This document shows positions 22,531 to 35,264 of a DNA stretch of 64,000 nucleotides, piece after piece (position 1 is the stretch's first letter; each line of letters starts with the position of its first letter). This stretch comes from Tolypeutes matacus (lineage: Eukaryota > Chordata > Mammalia > Cingulata > Chlamyphoridae): positions 62,001 to 126,000 of the forward strand of contig JAKSZT010033882.1 in NCBI GenBank assembly GCA_026826555.1, given 5' to 3'. The notes beneath the pieces were generated by a model. It saw only the letters and a list, made by a program, of their open reading frames with translations, was not told the origin of the DNA and did not search any database. The position numbers and the translations under genes were made by a program.

Positions 22531-25500
22531 TTTAAAACAGCTATTGGATAACAATTCTGCAAAAAGGGACCTAAAGTTTTGTAAAGTAATAGTCATGTGA
22601 CATTAAGACTTTAAAATGTGATTTCTATTTGTACAGAGAAATGTGGTTTATGAGAAACTCACTGAGACATATGTCAAGCTTGATATTAGAAGTTAGAAAC
22701 AGTAAAAACAGTAAATCATGTGTCATTATGTTACTATCAAATAAACAAGCATTATAGAAAAAAAAAGACTTTAAAAAAGCAACAGGAATAAAAGCAGAAT
22801 AGAATTAATGCAGTTGCTAGATATCTTTGGGATATAATCTCAGGGAGACATATCACTGGAAGAAACTTATTATTGAAATACAAACATATGTGTCTGGAAA
22901 GAAAAAATGTCATAAATCTGGCATTGCAAATCAGTGAGGAAATGATAAATTATTTCATAGGGTAAATACTAACTCACTAACGTAAGTGGTCATATTAGAA
23001 CTCTAATCCATCCTTTTAAGTATAATATGCCTGAGAGGATAAAATATGTAAAGAATCCACAGCAAAATATAAATCTTAATAGGGGGGTGGGGAGAAAATA
23101 TGGATGAATACTTTCATAAACTTGGAATTAGGAAAGTTTTTGTAAAACAAATTAAACCTAGGGTGATATTTAATTTTTCATCTAACAGATTATAAAACAA
23201 ATGTAGTCACTGAACTGGAATGGGTAGGGGAAGTTTGTGCACGGATTGAGAAATAGATGGACTATTTTTCAATTCCTTTATATAGAGTAAGATTTTATCT
23301 GTAACTCATAACACACAGATTCCAAAAGTAAATATTTAAGATCTGTCCACACATTTAATTTAAAAACTATTAATCAGTACAGTTTTGAATTTACATTCAA
23401 ATTACAAACAAAATTAATTAACAATAATGTAGAATTGATTCAAATAATTTGCAGCATTTTCATAATGAGCCACTATTTGATGACCAATGTTATGGATAAT
23501 GTTTATTTGATATGGAAAATATTTATGCTTATTAATGAAAGCATTTGTTTACAAAATGGAAACCAAATATATCGCTAACTTGTAAAAGCAAATACATTGT
23601 TATTTTCCTTTTCACCACCCACAGAATTGAATATAAAATATATATTCTCGAGGGTCCAGTGTATGGTTGGGAGAGTTGGACTTTGATATTGTTTGGCTGG
23701 AGATTCTTCAAATATCCATTTAAAAAAATGCCTTTGTTCATGATTTTGGATGAGAAAACCCTGTTCTGGACATGATACAACTCTATGTTAATTAATGACT
23801 TGGAGATACACATCCCCAAGGTCTTGAGAGATTCGGTATCCTATGAAACTCTCATTTTTCATAATGTGTTTTTCTCCAGGGAATATGGCTAAAGAAATAT
23901 TTACTTTAGCCTCGCTCGTGGGTATTGGGCAGTGACATTGGATTCAGGAGAGAAACTCTGTATGCTGAAGTCACATCACTGGTTTTTTTCTTCTCTACAC
24001 ATTGGGAAAGGTAAAAGGGAGAAGGGACATGAGATTTAAAGGATTGGTATCACCTCCTTATTTCCTCATCTCTCCACTTCTCCCAGTTACACTGTTGAAC
24101 ATCACTGGACTCAACTACATCCTTCAATGGCTCACTTGGTCTCTCCTACAGACCTTCCAGGATTTGTTTCTGAGGTTTGACTTTTATGAATCTAACGCAG
24201 ATGAAATCATTATTGTTCATAACACAAGAAGAATAAAAAAAAAAGCATGGCAAGGTAGAAAATTCTTGACCTTTTTGTCAAAATGAAAAGGATATTCCTC
24301 CAGGGATTTCTTCCTCTTCCAAACAGCACTTGATAGTTATTGTTCATATTTCAGATTTTGTAAGAATAGCTTTTAAATCTTTGCTCTGTTAAAATTTTAT
24401 GCACGTGTGTGCCCCCACCTACACCCCCCCACACACTTCAAACTCCAATCTCCAATCTCTTGTCACTCTCCTCAGGTCTGTTAAGCCACAAATCTCAGAT
24501 GTGAACCGTGGAAAATGCTACCCCCTATATATCTCACGTTCACTTAATTAGCTGGTTCTATTTGACAGGAGAGAGTAGTCAGTATTCACCATAAACTGGA
24601 TAAAATGTAAATTAAGGAATGGCCTGTAGTGGTAGGTCCTCCTCAGGTGATACCTCAAAATCCAAGGTTTAATAATAATTTAGAATATTTCAATGGGAAG
24701 ATATGGGAAGGTGATTTATATATTTTGATTTCATGTCTGATCTGACATGAGTAGGATACTTCTCAGCACTGACATTAATGATATTTTCATTTGCAAATCT
24801 GAACATTAAGGAAAGATCAGTTCTCAACCTGCTTCCAAATCTAACAACATATTACATTAAGTGATTTTGAAATTTGATACTAAATTAGAAAATTGGTAAT
24901 TAGTAGGTTTCTGCTTAATGAAGTTTGAGTAACATAAATTCCTATATGGACATACCACATTCTGAAAAAGTTCACATTGAAGGTGAATTTTATATTTTAA
25001 AGTGTGTAAAGTGTGCTAATTTCTAGAGGTGATGGAAATAACTTCTTGTGCTCCCATTTGATCCCAAGTGTAGAACATTTGAATCAATTGAGATGTGATT
25101 TTTAAACACTAAAACTAAAACACATCAATCAGGGAGAAATTAACATTTTACATCAAGCAAAATTAGAAATAAAACACATGTGGGAATCTATGCAGCATGT
25201 TTATCAAGTTTTCAGAGAAGTTTTTTATTAGGTAAAGGAAGCTGAACCTTTAGCATCAGAATCTACAATCTTATTCTCTCAATATAAGATACAGTTTTAC
25301 CTATGAAATATAAACATGCTTGAACGAAATGACAGATTGAGACTTCATTCATTATTCCTTATGACAAAGGATTCAGTCAGATACGATTTTAGCAGCAGGT
25401 ACATTTATGGCAAAAGTGATATCATACAAAAGAGTAAATAAAGAGGTATAATGGTATTTATAATCTTTTTTTTAATGTGCAGAAAACGTAAAATGAGCTG

Positions 25501-26140
25501 ACAATACGTATTTTGCCTTTTCATGACTTTTCCAAATACACGACCTTGTCTTTAACTATTGAGTGTTTGTAGATGACTTTTTTTCTTTTTATCAGATACA
25601 CTTCATTGTTATCTATCTTGGCAAATGTGAGCATGTCGGAGTTAGTTTGTGTATCCTTTTGTCAATATACCAGAAATATCTTCTTTCTACCATCTTTAAG
25701 AAATATAAAATTAGTATGTAAACACTCAGAAACCAGTTGCTAAAGTGTATTAAATATAATTTGGTTTCCCTCTATGCTAAAACCTACCCATAATAGACTA
25801 TAATCAGTCCCTAATCAGATACTTACTCATAAGAAGCACAACCTGACCTTGTCTAAAGACAGAGAAGACATGGAAATATCTCAGTTATTTTTCTGATCCA
25901 GTATTCACTTCACTCAATTTTTTTGTGCTCTAATTTTTGTAATAAAGGACAATGGTCACTTTTAATCTATTTGGTATTTCATAGTCTGAGTATGCACAAC
26001 CTCTTGTCCCTCTCACTAAGAGTATTGCATAGATGATAAAATGGGAAGTTTTCTCTTATACATTAAGTAGATTATTTTCAAAAATATTTTTTGGAAATGT
26101 GGGACAGAGAATGGTCCTATGCATGAAGAAGGATTGGTAA
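22531..26140. other. Unique AT-rich 5' flank of the 26.3 kb OR
   Basis: About 3.6 kb without a named repeat. OR genes normally have one or more non-coding upstream exons and a promoter a few kb upstream; this stretch would hold them, but I could not identify a TSS, an O/E-type site or a homeodomain site with enough support. A frame at 24002-24286 (94 codons) has no family motif. Confidence 0.4.
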
Positions 26141-26257
26141 ATGTTTATTGAGACAAACAGTGTTGATACAAAACAATGCCTTTTTAAAGGACACCTTTTT
26201 ATAATTATTTATTTTCCTTTCTCTGTGAAAACTCAAGCCCATTTTTCTGTTTATTAT

Positions 26258-26259
26258 AG
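26258..26259 (+). promoter_or_regulatory. Predicted 3' splice acceptor of the OR coding exon
   Basis: AG preceded by a pyrimidine-rich tract (CCCATTTTTCTGTTTATTAT). Position just upstream of the ATG fits OR gene structure. Confidence 0.55.
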
Positions 26260-27202
26260 TCAGCCAATTGAAAAAATGAATTTGACGTCTGGGGGAAATT
26301 TTATTTTGCTTGGATTCTCAGACCAGCCACAACTAGAAGTAGTCCTTTTTATGGTATTCTTGATATTCTTTCTTCTCATGCTAGTCAGCAACTCAGTCAT
26401 CATCCTGGTCTGCTGTCTGGACTCCAAACTCCACACTCCTATGTATTTCTTCCTCACAAATCTCTCCTTTCTTGATCTTTGCTTCATGACCACCATTGTC
26501 CCCCAGCTACTGTTGAACCTGAAGGGACCTTCCAAGACCATCATGTCCACTGGCTGTGCCATACAGCTCTATGTGTTGCTCTCGCTGGGCTACACTTACT
26601 GTGTTCTCCTTAGTGTCATGGCATTTGATAGCTATGTGGCTGTTTGCAGACCTCTCAATTACACAGCTCTCATGCACCCTTCATTTTGCAAGACCTAAAC
26701 AGGAATAGCGTGGCTCAGTGGAGTGGGAAACGGTCCTATCCAGAGTACCATCATTCTTCAGCTTCCCCGATGTGGGCATTGCCATCTCCACAACTTCTTC
26801 TGTGAGATGCCCGCCATGATCAAACTGGCATGTGTTGATATCCATGCAAATGAAATCCAGTTTTTCGTGGCCACCCTAGTTCTGCTCCTTCTTCCGATGG
26901 CCTTGATATTGGTCTCCTATGGATTCATTGTTCAAGCAGTGGTAAAAATTAAGTCAGCCCAAGCTTGTTATAAGGCCCTGGGGACCTGCAGTTCCCATGT
27001 AATAGTTGTGTCCCTATTGTTTGGGCCCACCTCCACCATCTACATCCAACACCAGCGATCCTATGGCCACAGCCTGGGCAAATTTCTAACCCTTCTTTAC
27101 ACAGTCATGACTCCCACCCTCAATCCCCTCATATACACTCTGAGGAACAAGGATGTGAAAGGATCCCTGAAAAGGTTGCTGAGGAGAGAGCAAAATTCCT
27201 AA
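26260..27202 (+). pseudogene. Full-length olfactory receptor, OR2-like, one in-frame stop
   Basis: Class II odorant receptor coding exon, ATG 26276 to TAA 27200-27202 (309 codons counting stops, the usual length). An acceptor, TTTTTCTGTTTATTATAG, ends at 26259, sixteen bases before the ATG, as expected for the single OR coding exon. Motifs: N2-LTS sequon, [22 protein letters not shown] in TM2, C94 and the ECL2 cysteines (RCGHCHLHNFFCE), LVSYGFI in TM5, KALGTCSSH in TM6 and PTLNPLIYTLRNKDVK in TM7. Breaks: codon 141 (26696-26698) is TAA in ICL2/TM4, where a leucine is usual (one-base change). The DRY motif reads D118-S119-Y120, removing the arginine that holds the inactive state and couples to G protein. 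TM1 has SN in place of GN. The frame is otherwise unbroken, so decay is recent or the stop is an assembly or allelic variant. Confidence 0.93.
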
Positions 27203-27876
27203 GGAAAAGTCAGAAACCAGAACCTTTCTCTTCTAAAAATGTGCTTAAAAGATATGGATGTTAAATATCTACTCCCAGGTATATTGCATGCATTTCATTT
27301 ACCTTTCTGACTGTTTGTACATAGATAAGACTAAAACAATCTGAATAATGAAACACATTCAGATTCAACTTGTGCAGCTCATGGAATTTTTTGTGAGTGT
27401 GTTTGTGTATAACAAACTTTTCACACATCTCCTATGCCTACATATATAGTTCCATAATTAAAACTGTGCTTAAATTTGGAACAATTTACACAAAAATATA
27501 TATTATTGTGAGGAAATTTCTGTAGCATTTCCTTTGAAAATCATCCCTGATATAATATTATTTAAACATTTTTGTACTCATTACTCCAGTTCTTTCAAGA
27601 AAAAGAGGGAAAAAAACAAACTTGAAAATATATATGGGAAAGGTTTGTATTAATGAATCCTAGATATGAATCTAATTGAAATGCTACTAAAGAAAATTAT
27701 ACATACATGCATACATACATACATGCATGCATACATACATACATATATGTATGAAAAATGTTTTTATCAGTAAGCAATCATATTATCTAGGTTCATATGA
27801 TCCAAAGGGCTGCTCTGAAATACCTTGCATTGAATCCTATTTGTCAGTCTATTTTCCTTCCTTGGACTTTTTGTGG
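27203..27876. other. 3' flank of the OR with an (ACAT)n microsatellite
   Basis: AT-rich sequence. A tetranucleotide array of ACATACATGCAT type runs at about 27703-27750. Confidence 0.6.
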
Positions 27877-27955
27877 AGATAACACGTGTTCTGGAGACAG
27901 ACTGCCTAGGTTTGAAATTTATCTCTTCTATTCACTACTTGTGAGTAACGCTCTG
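27877..27955 (+). mobile_element. MIR SINE fragment
   Basis: GTTCTGGAGACAGACTGCCT followed by GGTTTGAAATTTATCTC matches the tRNA-derived head and B-box region of MIR. Confidence 0.7.
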
Positions 27956-27964
27956 TGTTTTTTT

Positions 27965-29650
27965 AATGTCATTTTTTAATACTTAGAATACATAAATGTT
28001 ACATTAAAAATATAGAGGATTCCCATATGTCCCATTCCCTATCCCTCCAAAACTTTCCCAAATTCACAACATCCTTCATTAATTTGATATATTTGTGACA
28101 ATTCATGAACACATTTTGGAGCATTTCCACTAAGTTTGGATTATAGTTTACACTACTTTACACTCCAGCCCCCCAAATTTTGTAAGTCATGACAAGATAC
28201 ATAATGGCCTATATCTGTCATTGCAACATCATTCAGGACAATACCCATGTCCTGAAAATGTCCCCATATTTTACCTCTTTTTCCCTCTCATTTCCATCAG
28301 AAATTCCAGTGGCCACTGCCTCCAAATCAATGGTAAAATTCTTCCATTGCTAGAATCACAGTAAGTCTATACTAGAATACCAGTAAACCTACTCTAGTCC
28401 ATCATTCATTCCCTAATCCTGAGAATTTGGGATGGTGTTTTGCATACAACCTCTAATTGTGAGGGAACTTAGATCACACGGGGCAGAAGGATGGGACTAT
28501 TTTGCTTACAGTTGCAGACTCTCTCTTTTCCTTGGAGTGGTCATAGTCCATCATCATCTCCTTGTTAGTTGTCCTGGGCAAGTCCAATGAACTACAGACT
28601 AGGTGGTGCAACTCTGTTGAGATTCAGGGCCCAGCTGACACATGGAGAGCTCAAAGATTTAAGTCCCTTGGGCATACACCCATCAACTGTAGCACTAAGT
28701 ATAGGTTCAAATAGAAGGGGTAGAAGAGCCATGTGTAGGAAAAACACACCTGAGTCCAACTCTTTCACACTGGGGAACATAAGTTCACAAGTAAGGACCA
28801 CTGGCATGGTCCCAGACTTCTGAGGTTTATGCCCTGCCTATAGTGTCTGAATGTCTCTACAATTTGAACTAATATTTACTTTGGGAGACAATGAGATCCT
28901 GCTGAGATGTGCATAAATGAGTTCTCTGCAATAACCTCCTGACTTACTTCTTTGAAGTCTTTTACCCACATAAACTCATTTTTCTTTTCCCTTTCCCCTT
29001 TTGGTGAATGTCTTTTTCCAGTTGCATTGCTAGTTGGTGTTTGTTAGTAATTCCTTGGTGCCAGGGAGGCTCATCCCTGGGAGTCATGTCCCATGCTGGA
29101 GGGAAAGTAATGCTTTACATGCTGAGTTTGTCTTAAAGAAAGGCCACATTTGAACAAGTAAGCTCTCAGGATGAAATTCTTATATATTACTAAGGTAGGA
29201 TTCAATTTCAAAAGAAAAGTTTCATAAGTACATTCATCAATATCAAGTGCCCATAATTGTCCTTCCTTCTTCACTAGTCATTCCACCTGTACCCAGGGGA
29301 TTCTTGCTGTCTCATTAGAGAATATGGCAGAGCTCACCAGGATGGGAATTTGATATTATTTTGGTTATAATATGAATCTTCATCCACTGTGACAATGCCC
29401 CATGAACACTTGAACACATTTATATGCCTTATACATATTCCCCAGGTGAGCCTCCTCCCATGCATTCCCCATCACTGACACCCTGCACCAATGGTCCTCC
29501 CCTACCATAGTTGTAACTCTTCTTTGATCCAAAACTTCGAAAATGAATCAAAGAAAATAACTCAACAAAATTAATATGAAAATGAAATAATACCAATAGT
29601 TTTAAAAATAACAAATAAAATTCATTTTTTTTATTTCGAAAAATAATAGA
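27965..29650 (-). mobile_element. Long L1-3'UTR-like repeat, near-complete copy, minus
   Basis: Starts TTTTTTAATACTTAGAATACATAAATGTTACAT and runs through all landmarks: TGGAGCATTTCCACTAAG, ATAATGGCCTATATCTGTC, AGGACAATACCCATGTCC, GTTAGTTGTCCTGGGCAAG, AGGGCCCAGCTGACACATGG, CCCCTTTTGGTGAATGTC and GAGTCATGTCCCATGCTGG, ending near TAGTTGTAACTCTTCTTTGATCC. Homology with the plus copy at 41.4 kb goes on about 70-100 bases further (matching TATTTCATTTTC). About 1.6-1.7 kb long, non-coding. Confidence 0.75.
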
Positions 29651-29764
29651 AGTATAAACTAAAAAAATGACATTATGTCTTTCATCACTGTAAAATCTGT
29701 TATCCTATAAATACAGTGACTTTTTCTACTGTTTATTCCTCCAGTGTCTTATTTTATTTCATTT

Positions 29765-30155
29765 TTTCTTCAAAGAATCTTTAGTTTACATAAATGTCAT
29801 GTACAGAATAGAGGGATTTCTCACACACCCAGCATCCTGCCCTTCCCCCCTTACCCATATTAGTAACATTTTACTAGTGGATAGTAAATTTGTTATAGTA
29901 GATGTATAAATATTGAAACCTTGCTGTTAACCATGGTCAATGATTTACATTATGGTTTACATTCTGGACCACACACTTTTATAAATTTTGATGAAATTCA
30001 ATATGGCCTGTATTTGTCATTGCAAGATCATATAGAACACTTCCATTGCCCCCAAAATGCCCTATGTTCCATCTCTTCTATTCTCATTTCCCTCTTTCCT
30101 CATGAATCTGCTTCTCCATTTATTTGCTTCCCAGGATTCCAACATTAAAACTCCC
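29765..30155 (-). mobile_element. L1-3'UTR-like repeat, second subfamily, minus
   Basis: AAGAATCTTTAGTTTACATAAATGTCATGTACAG, TTAACCATGGTCAATGATTTAC, AATATGGCCTGTATTTGTC and AACACTTCCATTGCCCCC follow the family order but differ from the 27.97 kb copy. It matches the 41.0-41.3 kb copy more closely (TATAAATTTTGATGAAATT). Confidence 0.65.
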
Positions 30156-30835
30156 ACTGTGTCCTCTGCCTTGACATTTCCTCTGTGAGTCCCCACACTC
30201 CAAGGGCATGGGGATTTGATGTCCTGTTGATGTGGCCTAATCAAATTGGTAACCATAATTTAATCAAATAAAAGTTAAGTCCATGAGTGCAATACAACCT
30301 AAGGCTATCACTAGCCCAGAGGAACATACCAGTTTACAAATATAATCAGTGTTTCTTCTTGTAATTCGTCAATAATATCAAACCACCACACTCCATGCCC
30401 TTAATTCCACAAGGACATTACAACATTCAAAAAAATCCTAAATCAGTAACAATACTAAGTCCAATATCATATCACAATCAGCTTAAAGAAATACAGTTTC
30501 TCTTGGGGCAATGTCCCATCTGGCTGTAGACCTCTGAAACTTACAAAACCAATTATCTGCTTCCAATACACTTTGTCTGTGGACAGACAAAGGATAAACA
30601 TTTGCATTACCATAAGGAGAAATTGAAGGGAAATATGAGTCATGGGTCTAGAACAGTTCTGAAGACCTGCAGGGTATACTTCATTGGATGTCAAAGTCTG
30701 AGAGTCATTCTTAAGATGATGGTATCTTCTCCCTGGGGCCTCTAAGGACCCACCCTTTCCACAGGCCTGCCCAATGGCCATTTTCTTGGTTCCACCCTCA
30801 TCAAGAATCTGGTTGGTGACCAAGCTTCAGACCTC
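30156..30835. other. Unassigned, probably repeat-derived sequence
   Basis: No gene. 30230-30410 has the feel of an old LTR-type repeat but no partner or target duplication was found. Confidence 0.3.
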
Positions 30836-30839
30836 CCTG

Positions 30840-31130
30840 TCCCAAGTACCTTGGGGTGATGGCCACACCTTCCCTGACCCCTTGGGGTAAAGTCTTAGCC
30901 CTGTTAGTACTGTGAAGTGAAAACAACCTTCTCCTTAAAGTTGGCATCTAAGTGCAACTGTCTCAGAGCAACAAGTTGGTGACCTGGCCTTCCCTAATCC
31001 ATGGGGGACAGGCCCATCCCTCTCAGACCTATGGGTTGGTATCCTTAACTTCCCTAATCCTTGTGAAATGTGCTCCACCCTCTCTGTACTCTGGAGTGGT
31101 GAAATGCTCCCTGAAAAGTGGGTAAGAACA
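30840..31130. repeat. Tandem array with about 60-bp period
   Basis: CCTTCCCTGACCCC near 30869, a weaker CCTTCTCC near 30929, CCTTCCCTAATCC near 30988 and CTTCCCTAATCC near 31049 are spaced at 60-base steps. On the minus strand this gives a 20-residue periodic frame (QGLGKLRIP / HGLGKARSP) with no known fold. About four to five decayed units. Confidence 0.55.
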
Positions 31131-31795
31131 TCCACCTTCTTCAACTGCTATGACAAAGTCACCCTCTCTGTACGCATTGGTGGGGTTCCTCTCTTTGCCC
31201 AAGACAATGTCTTAATTCCAAATCTCAGCTACTATGGATTTCCTCTTAAAGCAGTGTTTTCTTCCATATCTCCCCTACATGTCATTTTTAGTCCAAGATG
31301 ACAGTGATTTTGTTCATACAGCTCTTTCAAAAACCTGTTGGTTTAGCATGCAAGAAGCAGGGGTCCAAGTCATCAGAAAGTAAAGTTTCCACCAGTCTTT
31401 CCTAGATAACTGCATTTTCAATCCTGATTTACAAGTTTCAAGTTTATTTAAGTCCTCAAATGGGGCACTATCATCTAGGGGCTTTATTTCCAGAGGCTTG
31501 GAATTTCTGGTATCAGTTTCTGTTTCCTTTGGGCCCAACAGTTTGTTTCTCAGCTTATCTTTCTCATCTAGCATTTTACTCTAAACTGCAAGGGGAAGCC
31601 AAGTCAGATTCTCTGAGCTTACTTTAGAAAGTTCAGCTAAATCCTCAGGAACACCATTTTCAAAGTCTGCCTTCCATAAAAGATCAGAATTTACTCTTGT
31701 TAATTTCTCTGCAACTTTAAAACACAGGTTGCCTTTCCTCCAGTTTCCAATAATAGCATCATCATTTACTTCTAAGGAATCGTAAAAAGTCTCTT
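31131..31795. other. Unassigned sequence
   Basis: Minus-strand frames of 86 and 101 codons (31314-31574, 31581-31886) have no family motif, and the second runs into the SINE. Not called as genes. Confidence 0.35.
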
Positions 31796-31798
31796 TAG

Positions 31799-32172
31799 GG
31801 AAATGGGTGTAGCTCAAGTGATTGGGCTCCCATCTACCATATAGGAGGTCCTGTGTTTGATTCCTGGGTCTCCTGGTGAAAGACAAGGTGGCCCATAATG
31901 TGATGTGGCCCTAGTGGAGAGCTGGCCTATGTGGAGTGCTGGCCCACATGGAATTCCTGCTTGTGCAGGAGTGCTGGCCTGAGCAGGAATGCTGGCCCAC
32001 AAAGAGTGCTGGCCCATGTGGACAGCTGGCGCAGCAAGATGACACAACAAAAAGAGATAGAGAGGAGAGACAAAAGTGTTGCAGCAGACCAGGGAGCTGA
32101 GATGGTGCAAGAAATTGAGCACCTCTCTCCCACACCAGAAGGCCCCAGGATCAGTCCCAGTGCTGCCTAAGT
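31799..32172 (+). mobile_element. DAS-type tRNA-derived SINE (long form)
   Basis: Head: GGTGTAGCTCAAGTGATTGGG (A-box region) and GTGTTTGATTCCTGGGTCTCC (B-box region), then GTGAAAG, several GCTGGCCCA...GTGGAG repeats, GATGACACAACAAAAAGAGAT, GAGGAGAGAC, GAGCTGAGATGGTGCAAG and CTCTCCCACACCAGAAGG, ending in a TGCCTAAG word. This is the layout of the armadillo DAS-III type as I recall it. Its internal GCTGGCCC motif repeats about seven times. Confidence 0.75.
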
Positions 32173-33668
32173 TGCATAAAACAAGAATACAGTCAATAGT
32201 CATTAAAAACTCCTATTTGAGCTGAATTGAATGTAGATTAATTATAATGAACAGATCAGCACCAAATATAATTTACAGTCAGGTAAATGAAATCCTTAGG
32301 AATACAGTATCCTAAGGAAGTCATTACAGAGATTACATAATGGTGAAAAAGAAGTTCCTGTGTTTTCAGTAGTTTTGTTCGAATGACTTTCTGAAGTAAA
32401 TCATTACATTTAAATGCCATTAGATATATAAAATTATGAACATAAAGTATGGAAAACTATGTGTTCAATATATTTCAATCTTTCTCCTTTTTTTTACCTG
32501 CCAACTTATTTTCATAAACATTTTGATATTAAATACTGCTTTTAATCTAATTAAATTTAATTCGGGATAAAATTGTTGAGAAAATTAATATAGAAAGTTA
32601 TGAGTTTCTCCTAAATCTGCAATGGATCTGTAGAAATTCTGCTTGTTTTAGTAACATCTTCATGTGATTTTTTTGGGTTGCCTCTCTATCCTAAATGACA
32701 TTTATGCTGCCCATTCCCACAAAGAACTATCATAGCTATTCTATGCTTTGATTCGAGGTCAAAAGATTATGGTTTACTTGTGATATATGGTATTGGTCAT
32801 TGGTGACATTTCCACTTCTCCAAACATCTGAGTAAAATTAGTAAAGCCTCCAACCTAATCATTGCTTGACAAACATGTGACAGACACTGTTCAGTGCCTG
32901 AAGCACATGTTTTCTATTTTTTATTAAAACCCACATAAGGTATGATCTGCATTTCATTGCTACTGTGAATAAATGAGAATTTAAAAACCACTTCTTTTAC
33001 ACCCAATTTCCCCCAAGTATAGAGAGAACACAACAAGAAGGACTGCATGCAACAGTGGCTCTAAAGAAAAGAGGAACAACACCAAAAATTAAATAACCAA
33101 TCTGATTTTCTGCAGTCTGTGGAAGTTGTCAGATATTTGGTTTCATGACCTAAGTGCACTTAAATTTCTTCAGTCTATTTTGCATGTTTAAGAGCAAGGT
33201 TTATGAGATGAGTACACTGGTTGAATTAAGCAGAATTTTAAAGCATAATAAAAGAAGGCACTGCTAGACAGACTTAAGGAAGAAGATGAAATAAGGAGAA
33301 GGATTAGCACATCTTACCCCAGGGAGTTACCTTCTTCAGAGTGGGAAAAACTGATAAAGGAAGTGTAGGTTGACATTGGAAAATGTACAGAAGAATGAAT
33401 AGAAATGGCTGTAAGATTTTTAACTTCTTCTATTATATGTGGTTTTATTTTTGTCTTTCAGCTCCAGCTATACATTATTTCTTGGTAAATAATAATAATA
33501 GATCTTCAGCTGGAAAATGCAAGTGGATGTATGACTTCATTTTTCTGAGTGCCTAGTATGTGCCCATAACAGATAGGAACAGGTGAAAATTGAGTAGAAG
33601 CCTCATATTCCTCCAGAATGGGGAACAGGAGAGGTGCTGTCAGGAGCACCTTTAAAAGTTAACTGTTG
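32173..33668. other. Unassigned AT-rich sequence
   Basis: About 1.5 kb, no recognised feature. Confidence 0.4.
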
Positions 33669-33669
33669 G

Positions 33670-33945
33670 GAAAACTGCCTCTGGAGCCATAATCTGGTCA
33701 ATGACTTCTGACTAAGTAGGTGAACATTCTTCTGCCATTTTTTTTTTTTATCTCTGAATTGAGAATAATGAAATGTTTATGAAGTGAGGTTAGCAGGTAA
33801 GAAAAAGGAGAGAGATTGAAAAGTATCTAATATTAGCATTAGACAGTTATTGCAAAGCTCAAATGAGGCGATGCATGCACCTCTGAACTTAGGACAGTGC
33901 TTGAACCATAGAGAGCGTTTAATGATGTGACCTAGTTATCAATAA
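33670..33945 (+). mobile_element. MIR SINE
   Basis: CTCTGGAGCCATAATCTGG, CTCTGAATTGAGAATAATG, CTCAAATGAGGCGATGCATG and GGACAGTGCTTGAACCATAG follow the MIR order from tRNA head to 3' core. A T run interrupts it near 33740. Confidence 0.7.
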
Positions 33946-34488
33946 ACAATAATACTCTAGCAAGCCCAGCTTGGCATGCATGTGAGAAAACAGACAACTA
34001 GTTCACTATTGGTGGACACAGAACGTATTACAATCTCTGGAAAGGAAAAATATGAAAGGATAAAAAGCATATGCCACTTTATTGCTAGCATAATTTTGGG
34101 AACATAGTTTTCTAGTAAATAGAAGTCAAGTCAATGGTTAGTAGGAGGCAGGGTGTTATTTTAGGGGTATGGGAGATTAGAGGATTGCACTTAGCAGCTG
34201 TTTTTCCTTCAGTTTTCATATCCACCACTGTTCCTCAGAGTTTGTATAGGACTGATGCCAGCTTATCGACCAAATCCTCTTTTACATGAGCAGAAACCTG
34301 AACTTATGCTTAACAAATAATTGTTCATTCCACTGTCATCCAAACTCTCCCTATTTATATATCCTACACAAATTAAAAGAAACCTTTAATCCTACTAATT
34401 CTTCTTCCACTTAAAAATTTTTTCACGGACTGTTTTTAAGTGTGGAGGTTAAATGGACAAGTGCTTATTCATAGGCTGGAAGGATAAA
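33946..34488. other. Unassigned AT-rich sequence
   Basis: No recognised feature. Confidence 0.4.
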
Positions 34489-34700
34489 AAGTATCTGTGG
34501 GTGGAGAGCAGATGTATCTCAAGTGGTTGAGTGCCTGCTTCCCAACTAGGCTGTCCGGGGATCCCAAGTACCTCTTACAATCAAACAAACCAACTGCTCA
34601 TCTCTGAGCAGATGTAGATCAGTAGTTAAGCCCCTGTTTCCCATGTATGATTGAACCCTGTTTTCCTGGATTCAATACCAGGTATTCCTTTAAAAAAGTA
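34489..34700 (+). mobile_element. Two DAS-type SINE heads in tandem
   Basis: First unit 34505-34594: GCAGATGTATCTCAAGTGGTTGAG, GCCTGCTTCCC and an eroded B box with AAGTACCTC, A-rich tail. Second unit 34606-34695: GCAGATGTAGATCAGTAGTTAAG, CTGTTTCCCATGTATGA and GGATTCAATACCAGG. Same strand, about 100 bases apart. Confidence 0.7.
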
Positions 34701-35205
34701 TCTGTGGAATCACCTAAAATACTTGAAACTTATGTCATAGGCCCAGGAAACTTGATTATTTCATGTGATACAACCCAGGTCAGAGATGTGGTTCAGATGT
34801 TCCTGAACAACCCTGATGGATCAGTTAACACAATCCTCCACAGTAGACACCGCTCACCTCCATTGTAAGAGTCACAGAGATATCCATATCTTTCAGACAG
34901 GCTGATCAATGAAATAACTTTTTGAGCTTTCAACTGTTGTGCCATTCTTAGTCAACTCTCTTTTGTTCCACACACTAATAGTGAACTTAGCATAAAACCT
35001 GGACTGGATCAAAAATGTTTACTATGAGAACTGCCCTTATGATAAGGTGAAAGTGCTTTTTAGATATTGTCTTCAGTCACAGGGACATTTTGACTGGCAT
35101 GGACTCTCCTCACTAGATTTTTAATGGATTTATACAAGGAGAATGATTTTATGAATTTAAGCAACATGGTAGTCACAGAGGGAAGATTGTACCTTAGATA
35201 AAATC
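34701..35205. other. Unassigned sequence
   Basis: No recognised feature. Confidence 0.4.
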
Positions 35206-35264
35206 ACCCAATCACCATTCACACAATGCTGTGTACTCTTTTTTAGCCCTGGTGACCTCAGAGT

